From NCBI GenBank assembly GCA_030159075.1, contig BROG01000635.1, positions 293,501 through 357,500 on the forward strand: a DNA stretch of 64,000 nucleotides, in the 5' to 3' direction. Below are positions 24,980 through 36,527 of the stretch, one piece after another (within the stretch, counting starts at the first letter, position 1; each line of letters opens with the position of its first letter). Source of the DNA: Atrina japonica (taxonomy: Eukaryota > Mollusca > Bivalvia > Pterioida > Pinnidae). The notes beneath the pieces were generated by a model that did not search any database, was not told the origin of the DNA, and saw only the letters and a list, made by a program, of their open reading frames with translations. Position numbers and translations under genes: made by a program.

Positions 24980-26647
24980 CTAGAGCTGAGCTTTTTTGCT
25001 GAAGCAAAAAGGGATCATCCCGACCATAGCTGAGGCTACAGCTTTGATACAGCTTCAGCTGAGCAACAGAGCAAAGCTCAGAAGCTATGACCCTGAGACC
25101 GAAGTCCGATCCACAAAGACAATTTTTGATATTTTGAGTTGAAATGTTGAAATTGAGTTGTGACCTTGACTTTTGATCGGATGACCTTGAAACTTCACAC
25201 ATTTGTTCTTCAGATCATTCCCTATAAATCATCAACACTAACCTATATATAAAAGTTCTATAGTTTTTGAGCTATTTTGAGTTGAAATTTTCAATTTGAG
25301 CTGTGACCTTGACCTTTCATCGGATGACCTTGAAATTTCACACGTATGTTCTTCAGCTCATTCCCTACAAATCATCAACACTAATCTATATATACAAGTT
25401 CAATAGTTTTTGAGCTATTTTGAGTTGAAATTTTCAATTTGAGCTGTGACCTTGACCTTTCATCGGATGACCTTGAAATTTCACACGTATGTTCTTCAGC
25501 TCATTCCCTACAAATCATCAACACTAACCTATATATAAAAGTTCTATAGTTTTTGAGCTATTTTGAGTTGAAATTTTCAATTTGAGCTGTGACCTTGACC
25601 TTTCATTGGATGACCTTGAAACTTCTCACATGTGTTCTTCTGCTCATTCCCTACAAATCTCTAACACTAACCTATATATAAAAGTTCTATAGTTTTTGAG
25701 CTATTTTGAGTTGAATTTTTTAATTTGAGCTGTGACCTTGACCTTTCATTGGATGACCTTGAAACTTCACACATATTTTCTTCAGCTCATTTTCTACAAA
25801 TCTCTAACACTAACCTATATATAAAAGTTCTATAATTTTTGAGTTATTTTGAGTTGAAATTTTCAATTTGAGCTGTGACCTTGACCTTTCATCGGATGAC
25901 CTTGAAACTTTACATAAACAATCCTCATCAAATTATCTACATATCTTGTACAGTAACAGGTATATAAAAGTTTCACCGTTTTCGAGCTATTTTCAATTGA
26001 AATTTTTAGAGAAATTTCAAACTCACCTGTGACCTTGACCTTTTATTCGATGACCACGAAATTTCGTATGAACATTTATCAGTAAATTCCCTACAAATCA
26101 CTCATGTATATGTCTATACTAAAATCTGATAGTTCTAGAGATATTGAGATTTTAAATTTTCAAAGGTCTCTGTGACCTTGACCTTGAATTCTGTGACCTT
26201 GAAACTTTTTGAGCTTTTGCAGCTCAAGAAACTAAACAACTTTCTCATGCATATGTCTATAATAAAGATGCTTAGTTTCTGAGATATTTTGACTTTTGTG
26301 TCATTTTAAGCTGATAAAATATGAGCCCTTTTTTCAGCCCCTAGCGAGCTTTTTTCTGGGGACACTCAGATCAAATTTGAAACCCACATGCACCACTTCA
26401 GTCTTTGCTCTACCAGAAAATTCAAACAGATTTGCTCTAGCTTCAGTAGTTGTTGAGAAAATTGTGCCACAAAATGGGACATGAAAAAAGTGATAAAGGG
26501 CGATAACTCGGGAAGGAAAGGTGATATTGAAAAAATTTCAAAAAACCTATCTGTAGAATGTTCCTGTGCACAAACGCTGAAAATTTGAGCGAAATCGGCT
26601 GAGCCGTTTTTGCTCTAGAGCTGACACAAAATCTACTAGGAAAAAAA

Positions 26648-26650
<3 letters not shown>
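24980..26650 (+). repeat. Satellite unit 3 (shortest)
   Basis: About eight monomers, including the fixed divergent three. The head begins after an irregular AAT/TAATA separator. The tail is almost the same as in units 1 and 2. Confidence 0.9.
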
Positions 26651-26687
<37 letters not shown>

Positions 26688-29080
26688 CTAGAGCTGAGCT
26701 TTTTGCTGAAGCAAAAAGGGGTCATCCGACCATAGCTGAGGCTACAGCTTTGATACAGCTTCAGCTGAGCAACAGAGCAAAGCTCAGAAGCTATGACCCT
26801 GAGACCAAAGTCCGATCCTCAAAGACAATTTTTGATATTTTGAGCTGAAATGTTGAAATTGAGTTGTGACCTTGACTTTTGATCAGATGATCTTGAAACT
26901 TCACACATATGTTCTTGAGCTCATTCCCTAGAAATCATCAACAATAACCTATATATAAAAGTTCTATAGTTTTTGAGCTTATTTGAGTTGAAATTTTCAA
27001 TTTGAGCTGTGACCTTGACCTTTCATCGGATGACCTTGAAACTTCACACATGTGTTCTCTTCATCGCATTCCCTACAAATCTTCAACACTAACCTATATA
27101 TAAAAGTTCTATAGTTTTTGAGCTATTTTGAGTTGAAATTTTCAATTTGAGCTCTGACCTTGACCTTTCATCGGATGACCTTGAAACTTCACACATGTGT
27201 TCTTCTTCGCATTCCCTACAAATCTTCAACACTAACATATATAAAAGTTCTATAGTTTTTGAGCTATTTTGAGTTGAAATTTTCAAATTGAGCTGTGACC
27301 TTGACCTTTCATCGGATGACCTTGAAATTTCACACATATTTTCTTCAGCTCATTCCCTACAAATCTCCAACAATAACATATATATAAAAGTTCTATAGTT
27401 TTTGAGCTATTTTGAGTTGAAATTTTCAATTTGAGCTGTCACCTTGACCTTTAATCAGATGACCTTGAAATTTCACACACATGTTATTCAGCTCATTCCC
27501 TACAAATCTTCAACAGTAACTTATATATAAAAGTTCTATAGTTTTTGAGCTATTTTGAGTTGAAATTTTCAATTTGAGCTGTGACCTTGACCTTTAATCA
27601 GATGACCTTGAAATTTCACACACATGTTATTCAGCTCATTCCCTACAAATCTTCAACAGTAACTTATATATAAAAGTTCTATAGTTTTTGAGCTATTTTG
27701 AGTTGAAATTTTCAATTTGAGCTGTGACCTTGACCTTTAAATCAGATGACCTTGAAATTTCACACACATGTTATTCAGCTCATTCCCTACAAATCTTCAA
27801 CAGTAACTTATATATAAAAGTTCTATAGTTTTTGAGCTATTTTGAGTTGAAATTTTCATTTTAAGCTGTGACCTTGACCTTTAATCAGATGACCTTGAAA
27901 TTTCACACACATGTTATTCAGCTCATTCCCTACAAATCTTCAACAGTAACTTATATATAAAAGTTCTATAGTTTTTGAGCTATTTTGAGTTGAAATTTTC
28001 AATTTGAGCTGTGACCTTGACCTTTCATCGGATGACCTTGAAATTTCAGACGTATGTTCTCCATCTTATTCCCTACAAATCTTCAACACTAACATATATA
28101 TAAAAGTTCTATAGTTTTTGAGCTATTTTTGAGTTGAAATTTTCAATTTGAGCTGTGACCTTGACCTTTCATCTGATGACCTTGAAATTTCACACATATG
28201 TTTTTTTCAGCTCAATCCCTACAAATCATCAACACTAACCAATATATAAAAGTTCGATAGTTTTTGAGTTATTTTGATTTGAAATTTTCAATTTGAGCTG
28301 TGACCTTGACCTTTGATCAAACGACCTTGAAACTTTACATAAAAAATCCTCATCAAATTATCTACATATCTTGTACAGTAACAGGTATATAAAAGTTTCA
28401 CCGTTTTCGAGCTATTTTCAATTTAAATTTTTAGAGAATTTCAAACTCACCTGTGACCTTGACCTTTTATTCGATGACCGTGAAATTTCGTATGAATATT
28501 CAGCAGCCTATTCTCTACAAATCACTCATGTATATATCTATACTAAAGTCTGATAGTTCTAGAGATATTGAGATTTCAAATTTTCAGATGTCTCTCTGAC
28601 CTTGACCTTAAATTCTCTGACCTTGAAACTTTTTGAACTTCTGAAACTTATGAATCTGAACAACTTTCTCATGCATATGTCTATAGTAAAGATGCTTAGT
28701 TTCTGAGATATTTTGACTTTTGTCTCATTTTTAGCTGAAAAAATATGAACCCTTTTTTCAGCCCCTAGCGAGCTTTTTTCAGGGGACACTCAGATCAAAT
28801 TTGAAACCCACATGCACCACTTCAGTCTTTGCTCTTTCAGAAAATCCAAACAGATTTACTCTAGCTTCAGTAGTTCCTGAGAAAATTGTGCCACAAAATG
28901 GGACATGAGAAAATTGAAAAGGGGAGATAACTCTGAAAATAGAGGGAATTTTCAGAAAATGAAAAATGATCCTAGATCCTCTGATGCTTTAATGTTGCTG
29001 AAAATTTGAGCGAAATCGGCCGAGCCATTTATGAGCTACAGCCAGTACAAAATCTATTGGAGAAAAAAAAAAAGAATAAT
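26688..29080 (+). repeat. Satellite unit 4
   Basis: About 13 monomers. Four consecutive ones (about 27440-28010) are nearly identical and share AATCAGATGACC, ACACATGTTATTCAGCTC and CAACAGTAACTTATATATAA, which marks a recent local expansion. Its tail differs from units 1-3 in the last 150 bases (GGGGAGATAACTCTGAAAAT). Confidence 0.9.
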
Positions 29081-29091
29081 AATAATAATAA

Positions 29092-31350
29092 CTAGAGCTG
29101 AGCTTTTTGCTGAAGCAAAAAGGGGTCATCCGATTACAGCTGAGGCTACAGCTTCGATACAGCTTCAGCTGAGCAACAGAGCAAAGCCCAGAAGCTACAG
29201 CTTTGATACAGCTTCAGTTGAGCAACAGAGCAAAGCCCAGAAGCTACAGCTTTGATACAGCTTCAGATGAGCAACAGAGCAAAGCTCAGAAGCTACAGCT
29301 TTGATACAGCTTCAGTTGAGCAACAGAGCAAAGCTAAGAAGCTATGACCCTCAGACCGAAGTCCGATCCTCAAAAAACAATCTTGATATTTTGAACTACT
29401 TTGAGTTGAAATGTTGAAAGTGAGCTGTGACCTTGACCTTTGATCGGATGACCTTCAACTTTCCACAAATAGTCTTCAGCGCATTGTCTACAAATCTCCT
29501 TCAGCAACATGTATACAAAAGTTCTATAGCTAATGAGCTTATTGGAGTTGATATTTAAAAAATGAGCTGTGACCTTGACCTTAACTCGGATGACATTGAC
29601 ACCTCATACATTTTTTCGTCAGCTTATTTCATAAAAAGCATTAACACTAACCAATATATAAAAATTCTATAGTTTTTGAGTTGAAATTTTCAATTTGAGC
29701 TGTGACCTTGACCTTTCATCGGATGACCTTGAAACTTCACACATATGTTCTTTAGCTCATTCCCTACAAATCATCAACACTAACCTATCTATAAAAGTTC
29801 TATACTTTTTGAGCTATTTTGAGTTGAAATTTTCAATTTGAGCTGTGACCTTGACCTTTCATCGGATGACCTTGAAACTTCACATTTGTGTTCTTCAGCT
29901 CATTCCCTACAAATCTTCAACACTAACATATATATAAAAGTTCTATACTTTTTGAGCTATTTTGAGTTGAAATTTTCAATTTGAGCTGTGACCTTGACCT
30001 TTCATCGTATGACCTTGCAATTTCACACATATGTTCTTCAGCTCATTCCCTACAAATCATCAACACTAATCTGTATATAAAAGTTCTATAGTTTTTGAGC
30101 TATTTTGAGTTTAAATTTTCAATTTGAGCTGTGACCTTGACCTTTCATCGGATGACCTTGAAACTTCACATTTGTGTTCTTCAGCTCATTCCCTACAAAT
30201 CTTCAACACTAATATATATAGAAAAGTTCTATACTTTTTGAGCTATTTTGAGTTGAAATTTTCTATTTGAGCTGTGACCTTGACCTTTCATCGTATGACC
30301 TTAAAATTTCACACATATGTTCTTCAGCTCATTCCCTACAAATCATCAACACTAACCTGTTATAAAAGTTGTATAGTTTTTGAGATATTTTGAGTTTAAA
30401 TTTTCAATTTGAGCTGTGACCTTGACCTTTCATCAGATAACCTTGAAACTTCAAACATATATTCTTCAGCTCATTTTCTAGAAATCTCTAACACTAACCT
30501 ATATATAAAAGTTCTATAGTTTTTGAGTTATTTTGAGTTGAAATTTTCAATTTGAGCTGTGACCTTGACCTTTCATCCAACGACCTTGACACTTTAAGTA
30601 AAAATTTCTCATCGAATTATCTACATATCTTGTACAGTAACAGGTATATAAAAGTTTCACCGTTTTCGAGCTATTTTCAATTGAAATTTTCAGAGAAATT
30701 TCAAACTCACCTGTGACCTTGACCTTTAATCTGATGACCATGAAATTTCGTATGAAGATTTATCAGCCTATTCTCTACAAATCACTCATGTATATGTCTA
30801 TACTAAAATCAGACGGTTCTAGAGATATTGAGATTTTAAATTTTCAAAGGTCTCTGTGACCTTGACCTTAAATCCTGTGACCTTGAAACTTTTTGAGCGT
30901 TTGCAGCTCATGAAACTGAACAACTTTCTTATGCATATGTCTATAGTAAAGATGCTTAGTTTCTGAGATATTTTGACTTTTGTATCATTTTTAGCTGACA
31001 AAATATGAACCCTTTTTTCAGCCCCTAGCGAGCTTTTTTCAGGGGACACTGAGATCAAATTTGAAATATTCCTGCACATCTACAGCCTTTGATCTTTCAG
31101 AAAATCCAAACAGCTTTGCTGAAGCTTTAGCTGTTGCTGAGAAAAATGAGCCACAAAATGAGACATGTGAAAAATGAAAAGGGGAGATAACTCTAAAAAT
31201 AGAGGGAATTTTTGAAAAATGAGAAAAACGGGTCTAGATTTTTGGATGATGCATAGATGCTGAAAATTTGAGCGAAATCGGATGAGCCGTTTTTGCTCTA
31301 GAGATGACACAAAATCTGGTTGGAGAAAAAAAAAAAGAAGAAGAAGAAGA
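29092..31350 (+). repeat. Satellite unit 5
   Basis: The head is expanded by a 49-bp minisatellite (GCTACAGCTTTGATACAGCT and the following GAGCAACAGAGCAAAGC block), four copies at 29145-29340. Its first two monomers are more divergent than those of units 1-4. About 11 monomers in all. The tail resembles that of unit 4 and ends in a (GAA)n tract rather than (AAT)n. Confidence 0.9.
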
Positions 31351-31381
31351 AGAAGAAGAATAATAATAATCGCAATAACAA

Positions 31382-31573
31382 TAGGGTCATCCGACCTGAA
31401 GTCGGATGACCCTAATAATCACGAAAACAATAGGGTCATCCGACCTAAAGTCGGATGACCCTAATAATAATATTTGCAATAACAATAGGGTCATCCGACC
31501 TGAAGTCGGATGACCCTAATAATAATAATTGCAATAACAATAGGGTCATCCGACCTGAAGTCGGATGACCCTA
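31382..31573. repeat. Four-copy hairpin cluster between units 5 and 6
   Basis: Four copies of a 33-bp inverted repeat with 14-bp perfect arms (TAGGGTCATCCGAC and its complement) and a 5-nt loop lie at 31382, 31431, 31486 and 31541. Three loops are CTGAA; the second is CTAAA. They are spaced 49, 55 and 55 bp apart, and the spacers are near-identical AATAATTGCAATAACAA-type sequence. Confidence 0.95.
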
Positions 31574-31583
31574 ATAATAATAA

Positions 31584-34500
31584 CTAGAGCTGAGCTTTTT
31601 GCTGAAGCAAAAAGGGGTCATCCGATTACAGCTGAGGCTAAAGCTTTGATACAGCTTGAGCTGAGCAACAGAGCAAAGCTCAGAAGCTACAGCTTTGATA
31701 CAGCTTCAGTTGAGCAACAGAGCAAAGCTCAGAAGCTACAGCATTGATACAGCTTCAGCTGAGCAACAGAGCAAAGCTCAGAAGCTACAGATTTGATACA
31801 GCTTCAGTTGAGCAACAGAGCAAAGCTCGGAAGCTATGACCCTGAGATCGAAGTCTGATCCTCAAAAAACAATCTTGATATTTTGAACTACTTTGAGTTG
31901 AAATGTTGAAAGTGAGCTGTGACCTTGACCTTTCATCGAATGACCTTCAAACTTTCCACAAATAGTCTTCAGCGCATTGTCTACAAATCTCCTTCAGCAA
32001 CATGTATACAAAAGTTCTATAACTAATGAGCTTATTTGAGTTGAAATTTTAAAAAATGAGCTGTGACCTTGACCTTTACTCGGATGACCTTGACACCTCA
32101 TACATTTGTTCATCAGCTCATTCCATACAAATCATTAACACTAACCAATATATAAACGTTCTATAGTTTTTGAGTTGAAATTTTCAATTTGAGCTGTGAC
32201 CTTGACCTTTCATCGGATGACCTTGAAACTTCACATGTATGTTCTTTAGCTCATTCCCTACAAATCTTCAACACTAACATATATATAAAAGTTCTATAGT
32301 TTTTGAGTTATTTTGAGTTGAAATTTTCAATTTGAGCTGTGACCTTGACCTTTCATCGGATGACCTTGAAATTTCACACATATGTTCTTCAGCTCATTCC
32401 CTACAAATCATCAACACTAACATATATATAAAAGTTCTATAGTTTTTGAGCTATTTTGAGTTGAAATTTTCAATTTGAGCTGTGACCTTGACCTTTCATC
32501 GGATGACCTTGAAACTTCACACATATGTTCTTCAGATAATTCCCTACAAATCTTCAACACTAAACCTATATATAAAATTTCTGTAGTTTTTTTGAGCTAT
32601 TTTGAGTTGAAATTTTCAATTTGAGCTGTGACCTTGACCTTTCATCGGATGACCTTGAAACTTCACACGTATGTTCTTCAGCTCATTCCCTACAAATCAT
32701 CAACACTAACCTATTTATAAAAGTTCTATAGTTTTTGAGCTATTTTGAGTTGAAATTTTCAATTTAAGCTGTGACCTTGACCTTTCATTGGATGACCTTG
32801 AAATTTCACACATATGTTCTTCAGCTCATTCCGTACAAATCATAAACACTAACATATATATAAAAGTTCTATAGTTTTTGAGCTATTTTAAGTTGAAATT
32901 TTCAATTTGAGCTGTGACCTTGACCTTTCATTGTATGACCTTGAAATTTCACACATGTATTCTTCAGGTCATTCCCTACAATTCTGCAACACTAACATAT
33001 ATATAAAAGTTCTATAGTTTTTGAGCTATTTTGAGTTGAAATTTTCAATTTGAGCTGTGACCTTGACCTTTCATCGGATGACCTTGAAACTTCACACATA
33101 TGTTCTTCAGATAATTCCCTACAAATCTTCAACACTAACGTATATATAAAAGTTCTATAGTTTTTGAGCTATTTTGAGTTGAAATTTTCATTTTGAGCTG
33201 TGACCTTGACCTTTCATCGGATGACCTTGAAACTTCACACGTATGTTCTTCAGCTCATTCCCTACAAATCATCAACACTAACCTATTTATAAAAGTTCTA
33301 TAGTTTTTGAGCTATTTTGAGTTGAAATTTTCAATTTAAGCTGTGACCTTGACCTTTTCATTGGATGACCTTGAAATTTCACACATATGTTCTTCAGCTC
33401 ATTCCGTACAAATCATAAAAACACTAACATATATATAAAATCTCTATAGTTTTTGAGCTATTTTAAATTGAAATTTTTCAATTTGAGCTGTGACCTTGAC
33501 CTTTCATTGTATGACCTTGAAATTTCACACATGTATTCTTCAGGTCATTCCCTACAATCTCTGCAACACTAACATATATATAAAAAGTTCTATAGTTTTT
33601 GAGCTATTTTGAGTTGAAATTTTCAATTTGAGCTGTGACCTTGACCTTTTATCGGATGACCTTGAACTTTAACTTCATACATATGTTCTTCAGCTCATTC
33701 CCTACAAATTTGCAAACACTAGCATATATATAAAAGTTCTAACAGTTTTTTTAGTTATTTTGAGTTGAAATTTTCAATTCGAGCTATGACCTTGACCTTT
33801 GAACGGATGACCTTGAAATTTCACACATATGTTTTTCAGCTTATTTCCTACAAATATCTAACACTAACTTATATATAAAAGTTCTATAGTTTTTGAGTTA
33901 TTTTGAGTTGAAATTTTCAATTTGAGCTGTGACCTTGACCTTTGATCCAACGACCTTGAAACTTTACATAAAAAATCCTCATCGAATTATCTACATATCT
34001 TGTACAGTAACAGGTATATAAAGTTTTTCACCGTTTTCGAGCTATTTTTCAATTTTAAATTTTTAGAGAATTTTCAAACTCCACCTGTGACCTTGACCTT
34101 TAATTCGATGACCATGAAATTTCGTATGAATATTTTTCAGTCAATTTCCTACATATTACTCATGTATATGTCTATACTAAAATCTGAGAGTTCTAGAGAT
34201 ATTGAGATTTTAAAATTTTCAAAGGTCTCTGTGACCTTGACCTGAAATCACGTGACCTTGAAACTTTTTGAGCTTCTGAAGCTCTCGAAGCTGAACAACT
34301 TTCTAATGCATATGTCTATAGTAAAGATGCACAGTTTCTGAGATATTTTGACTTTTGTCTCATTTTTAGCTGAAAAAATATGAGCCCTTTTTTCAGCCCC
34401 TAGCGAGCTTTTTTCTGGGGACACTTGGATCAAATTTGAAATGTCCATGCACAACTTCAGCCTTTGCCCTTTCAGAAAATCCAAACAGATTTTCACTAGC

Positions 34501-34711
34501 TTCTGTAGTTGCGGAGAAAAATCACCCACAAAATGGGACATGAAAAAAGTGATAAAGGGAGATAACTCGAGAAGGAAAGGAAATTTTGGAAAAATTTCAA
34601 AAACCTATCTGTAGAATGTTGCTGTGAACAAACGCTGAAAATTTGAGCCAAATCGGCTGAGCCGTTTTTGCTCTAGAGATGACACAAAATCTACTAGGAA
34701 AAAAAAAAAAA
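31584..34711 (+). repeat. Satellite unit 6 (longest)
   Basis: The head carries the 49-bp minisatellite as in unit 5. About 17 monomers follow, with a four-monomer block of about 580 bp repeated once (32.5-33.0 and 33.07-33.6 kb). The repeats are recognised by the private variants CTATTTATAAAAG, TTCCGTACAAATCATAAA and CATTGTATGACC in the same order. The tail returns to the unit 1-3 type in its last part. Confidence 0.9.
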
Positions 34712-34752
34712 ATAATAATAATAATAATATAAAATAATAATTGCAATAACAA

Positions 34753-34834
34753 TAGGGTCATCCGACCTGAAGTCGGATGACCCTAATAATTGCAATAACA
34801 ATAGGGTCATCCGACCTGAAGTCGGATGACCCTA
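34753..34834. repeat. Two-copy hairpin cluster at the right edge
   Basis: Two further copies of the 33-bp hairpin (34753-34785 and 34802-34834), both with the CTGAA loop. They sit between the unit 6 tail and a final (AAT)n tract, and mark the right border of the array. Confidence 0.95.
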
Positions 34835-34866
34835 ATAATAATAATAATAATAATGATAATAATAGG

Positions 34867-36527
34867 ATTATATTATTCATTGTACTGTAACTATGCATTT
34901 CAGTAATGTATTCTGACGTTTTATGAAGTTATCTCCCCAAACATTATCATGACATCATCACAAAACGTAAGAGTACGTTAGTGTAATACATAGTTAGAGT
35001 ACAATGAAAAAGAAATCCTGAAATTTGTTATACACACGAAAGCGCTAGAGGAAAAGAAATTTATTTCAATATATACTTAACCGTAGAAAATCATTTTGTG
35101 AACTTTATCCAATTCTTTACATATAATGTTGAAAGGTCTTCATATATAGAGTGATTTTTATAACAGTGATTTAAACAGGACTGCATCAGAAGCTGTACAC
35201 TGTAGAGCCTAAAATAAATCTCCAGCCAAGATGGCCGAGGATGAACCACGACAAACTGACGCTTCACCAGTTACTCTATTCAAAACAAACGCTTTTGAAA
35301 CTTTCCATCGTCATATTTTGCGATATAGCTTTTTTTCTAAATATTTGACGTCGCAATTATACTCTGATGTCATTTTGTTGGACAGGTGTTGCTGTGAGAG
35401 CGCATAGACACCTAATGAATGATTTTTCCCGCATTTGTAAAAACCAAGGAACTGCGCTCGCTTTCAAGGCATTGCCTTAGTTCATATTATACCCATCCGT
35501 AATAAACTAATCAATTATATACGGATTTGTCAACTGTTTGACGCTTGAACGCATACACAATCAGAATGCGTAAAACGGAAGAAATTTTTACTGTGCCAGA
35601 TTTTGACGTCATAGTAATTTACGTCAGAATTTTGTGACACTGCATGGGAAAAGTAATCTTGCTTTGTTTACTATGTCATCAGTTTCAGAGAGGGGTGATA
35701 TGGATTCAGAAAACTACTGTTTGTTCATCTGGAAAATCAGATTACACTCTCTGAAATCATCAGTATCAAAGCTCGGAATATTAATAGGTATATAATATAA
35801 ATTGTTATCTATTCTCTGTGATTTCTGTTAGAATATCCTACGGTCTGACCAAGAGGAACGTAATGATTGATACGATCAAGGGAATACACAGATATCATGA
35901 TTCGAAATTAAACATTGCTGAATGAGAGTTCCCAAAGCCATAGTAATTACACAGTCTAGACAATTGATGGGCAGAAAAATGTGCCAGACTGCAGCCGTTA
36001 AAATGCATATCAATTTCTGTATTATGAATATTGTTTAATATATTTAAAAAGTCGTTATACGACGATATCATCGGTATAGAATTCCTATACCTAGCTTTAG
36101 TTTCTACATCTTATTCCCTGGACAGTAGGAAAATGATAAGAGTCACTTTGTTATCCGAATCTGTAGGTGAGGAGAGCTGCATCGCATGTGAGTTCTTAAA
36201 TATCTAAATAATTGACAACTAGTATATGCAGGAAAATGTTGATTTCATGTCTTTCTGGTGATTATATTATATCACAGCTATGTTAAATGGGCATTACCTG
36301 TTGTTGTTTTTTTAAATATATTGTCATTTTTAGTACTTAGATTGATATACAATAACAAAAAAGTGATATTTACAGGCATACTTTTTAAAAATTCTTATAT
36401 ATTATGTGGAATTTGCTTGAGAAACCCCGGTTTGACACTTTTTCAATTACAGTTGATTAACTCAACCTTACTATTCACAAAATATATAGGAATATGAGAC
36501 TTTTTATGTCTGAGTATAGCTCTTATT
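34867..36527. other. Right flank of the array, possible dispersed repeat
   Basis: There is no firm gene. A 58-codon ATG frame at 35231-35407 (+) starts in a good Kozak context (CCAAGATGG) and begins MAEDEPRQTDASPV. The following 300 bases (TTCAAGGCATTGCC, TATACGGATTTGTCAAC, GACGTCATAG) look like a dispersed element, so the frame may belong to a repeat. CCAAGATGGCC also resembles a YY1 site. Confidence 0.35.

Larger units (their letters stand above)
20346..34866 (+). repeat. Composite satellite array, six head-to-tail units
   Basis: This is a continuous 14.5-kb array. Each unit reads: (AAT)n separator; head starting CTAGAGCTGAGCTTTTTGCT; a variable run of monomers of about 145 bp; three divergent monomers in fixed order; and a conserved tail of about 400 bp ending TCTACTAGGAAAAAAAGAAT. 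Units start near 20417, 23114, 24980, 26688, 29092 and 31584. I count about 15, 9, 8, 13, 11 and 17 monomers respectively, close to 70 in total. Hairpin clusters lie between units 5 and 6 and after unit 6. No protein-coding capacity is conserved beyond what DNA identity imposes. Confidence 0.95.

Noticed and set aside
29031..29255. Alanine/serine-rich frame in the unit 5 head
   Set aside because: It is the translated 49-bp minisatellite. The period is not a multiple of three, so the frame cannot repeat as protein.
31382..31573. CRISPR-like array of regularly spaced palindromic repeats
   Set aside because: The host is an animal, the 'spacers' are near-identical AAT/TTGCAATAACAA sequence rather than unique, there are no cas genes, and the hairpin arms match the neighbouring satellite.
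36126..36166. Segment between CCCTGGACAG and TGTAG|GTGAGG
   Set aside because: Its length (41 nt) is not a multiple of three and no partner exon is visible.
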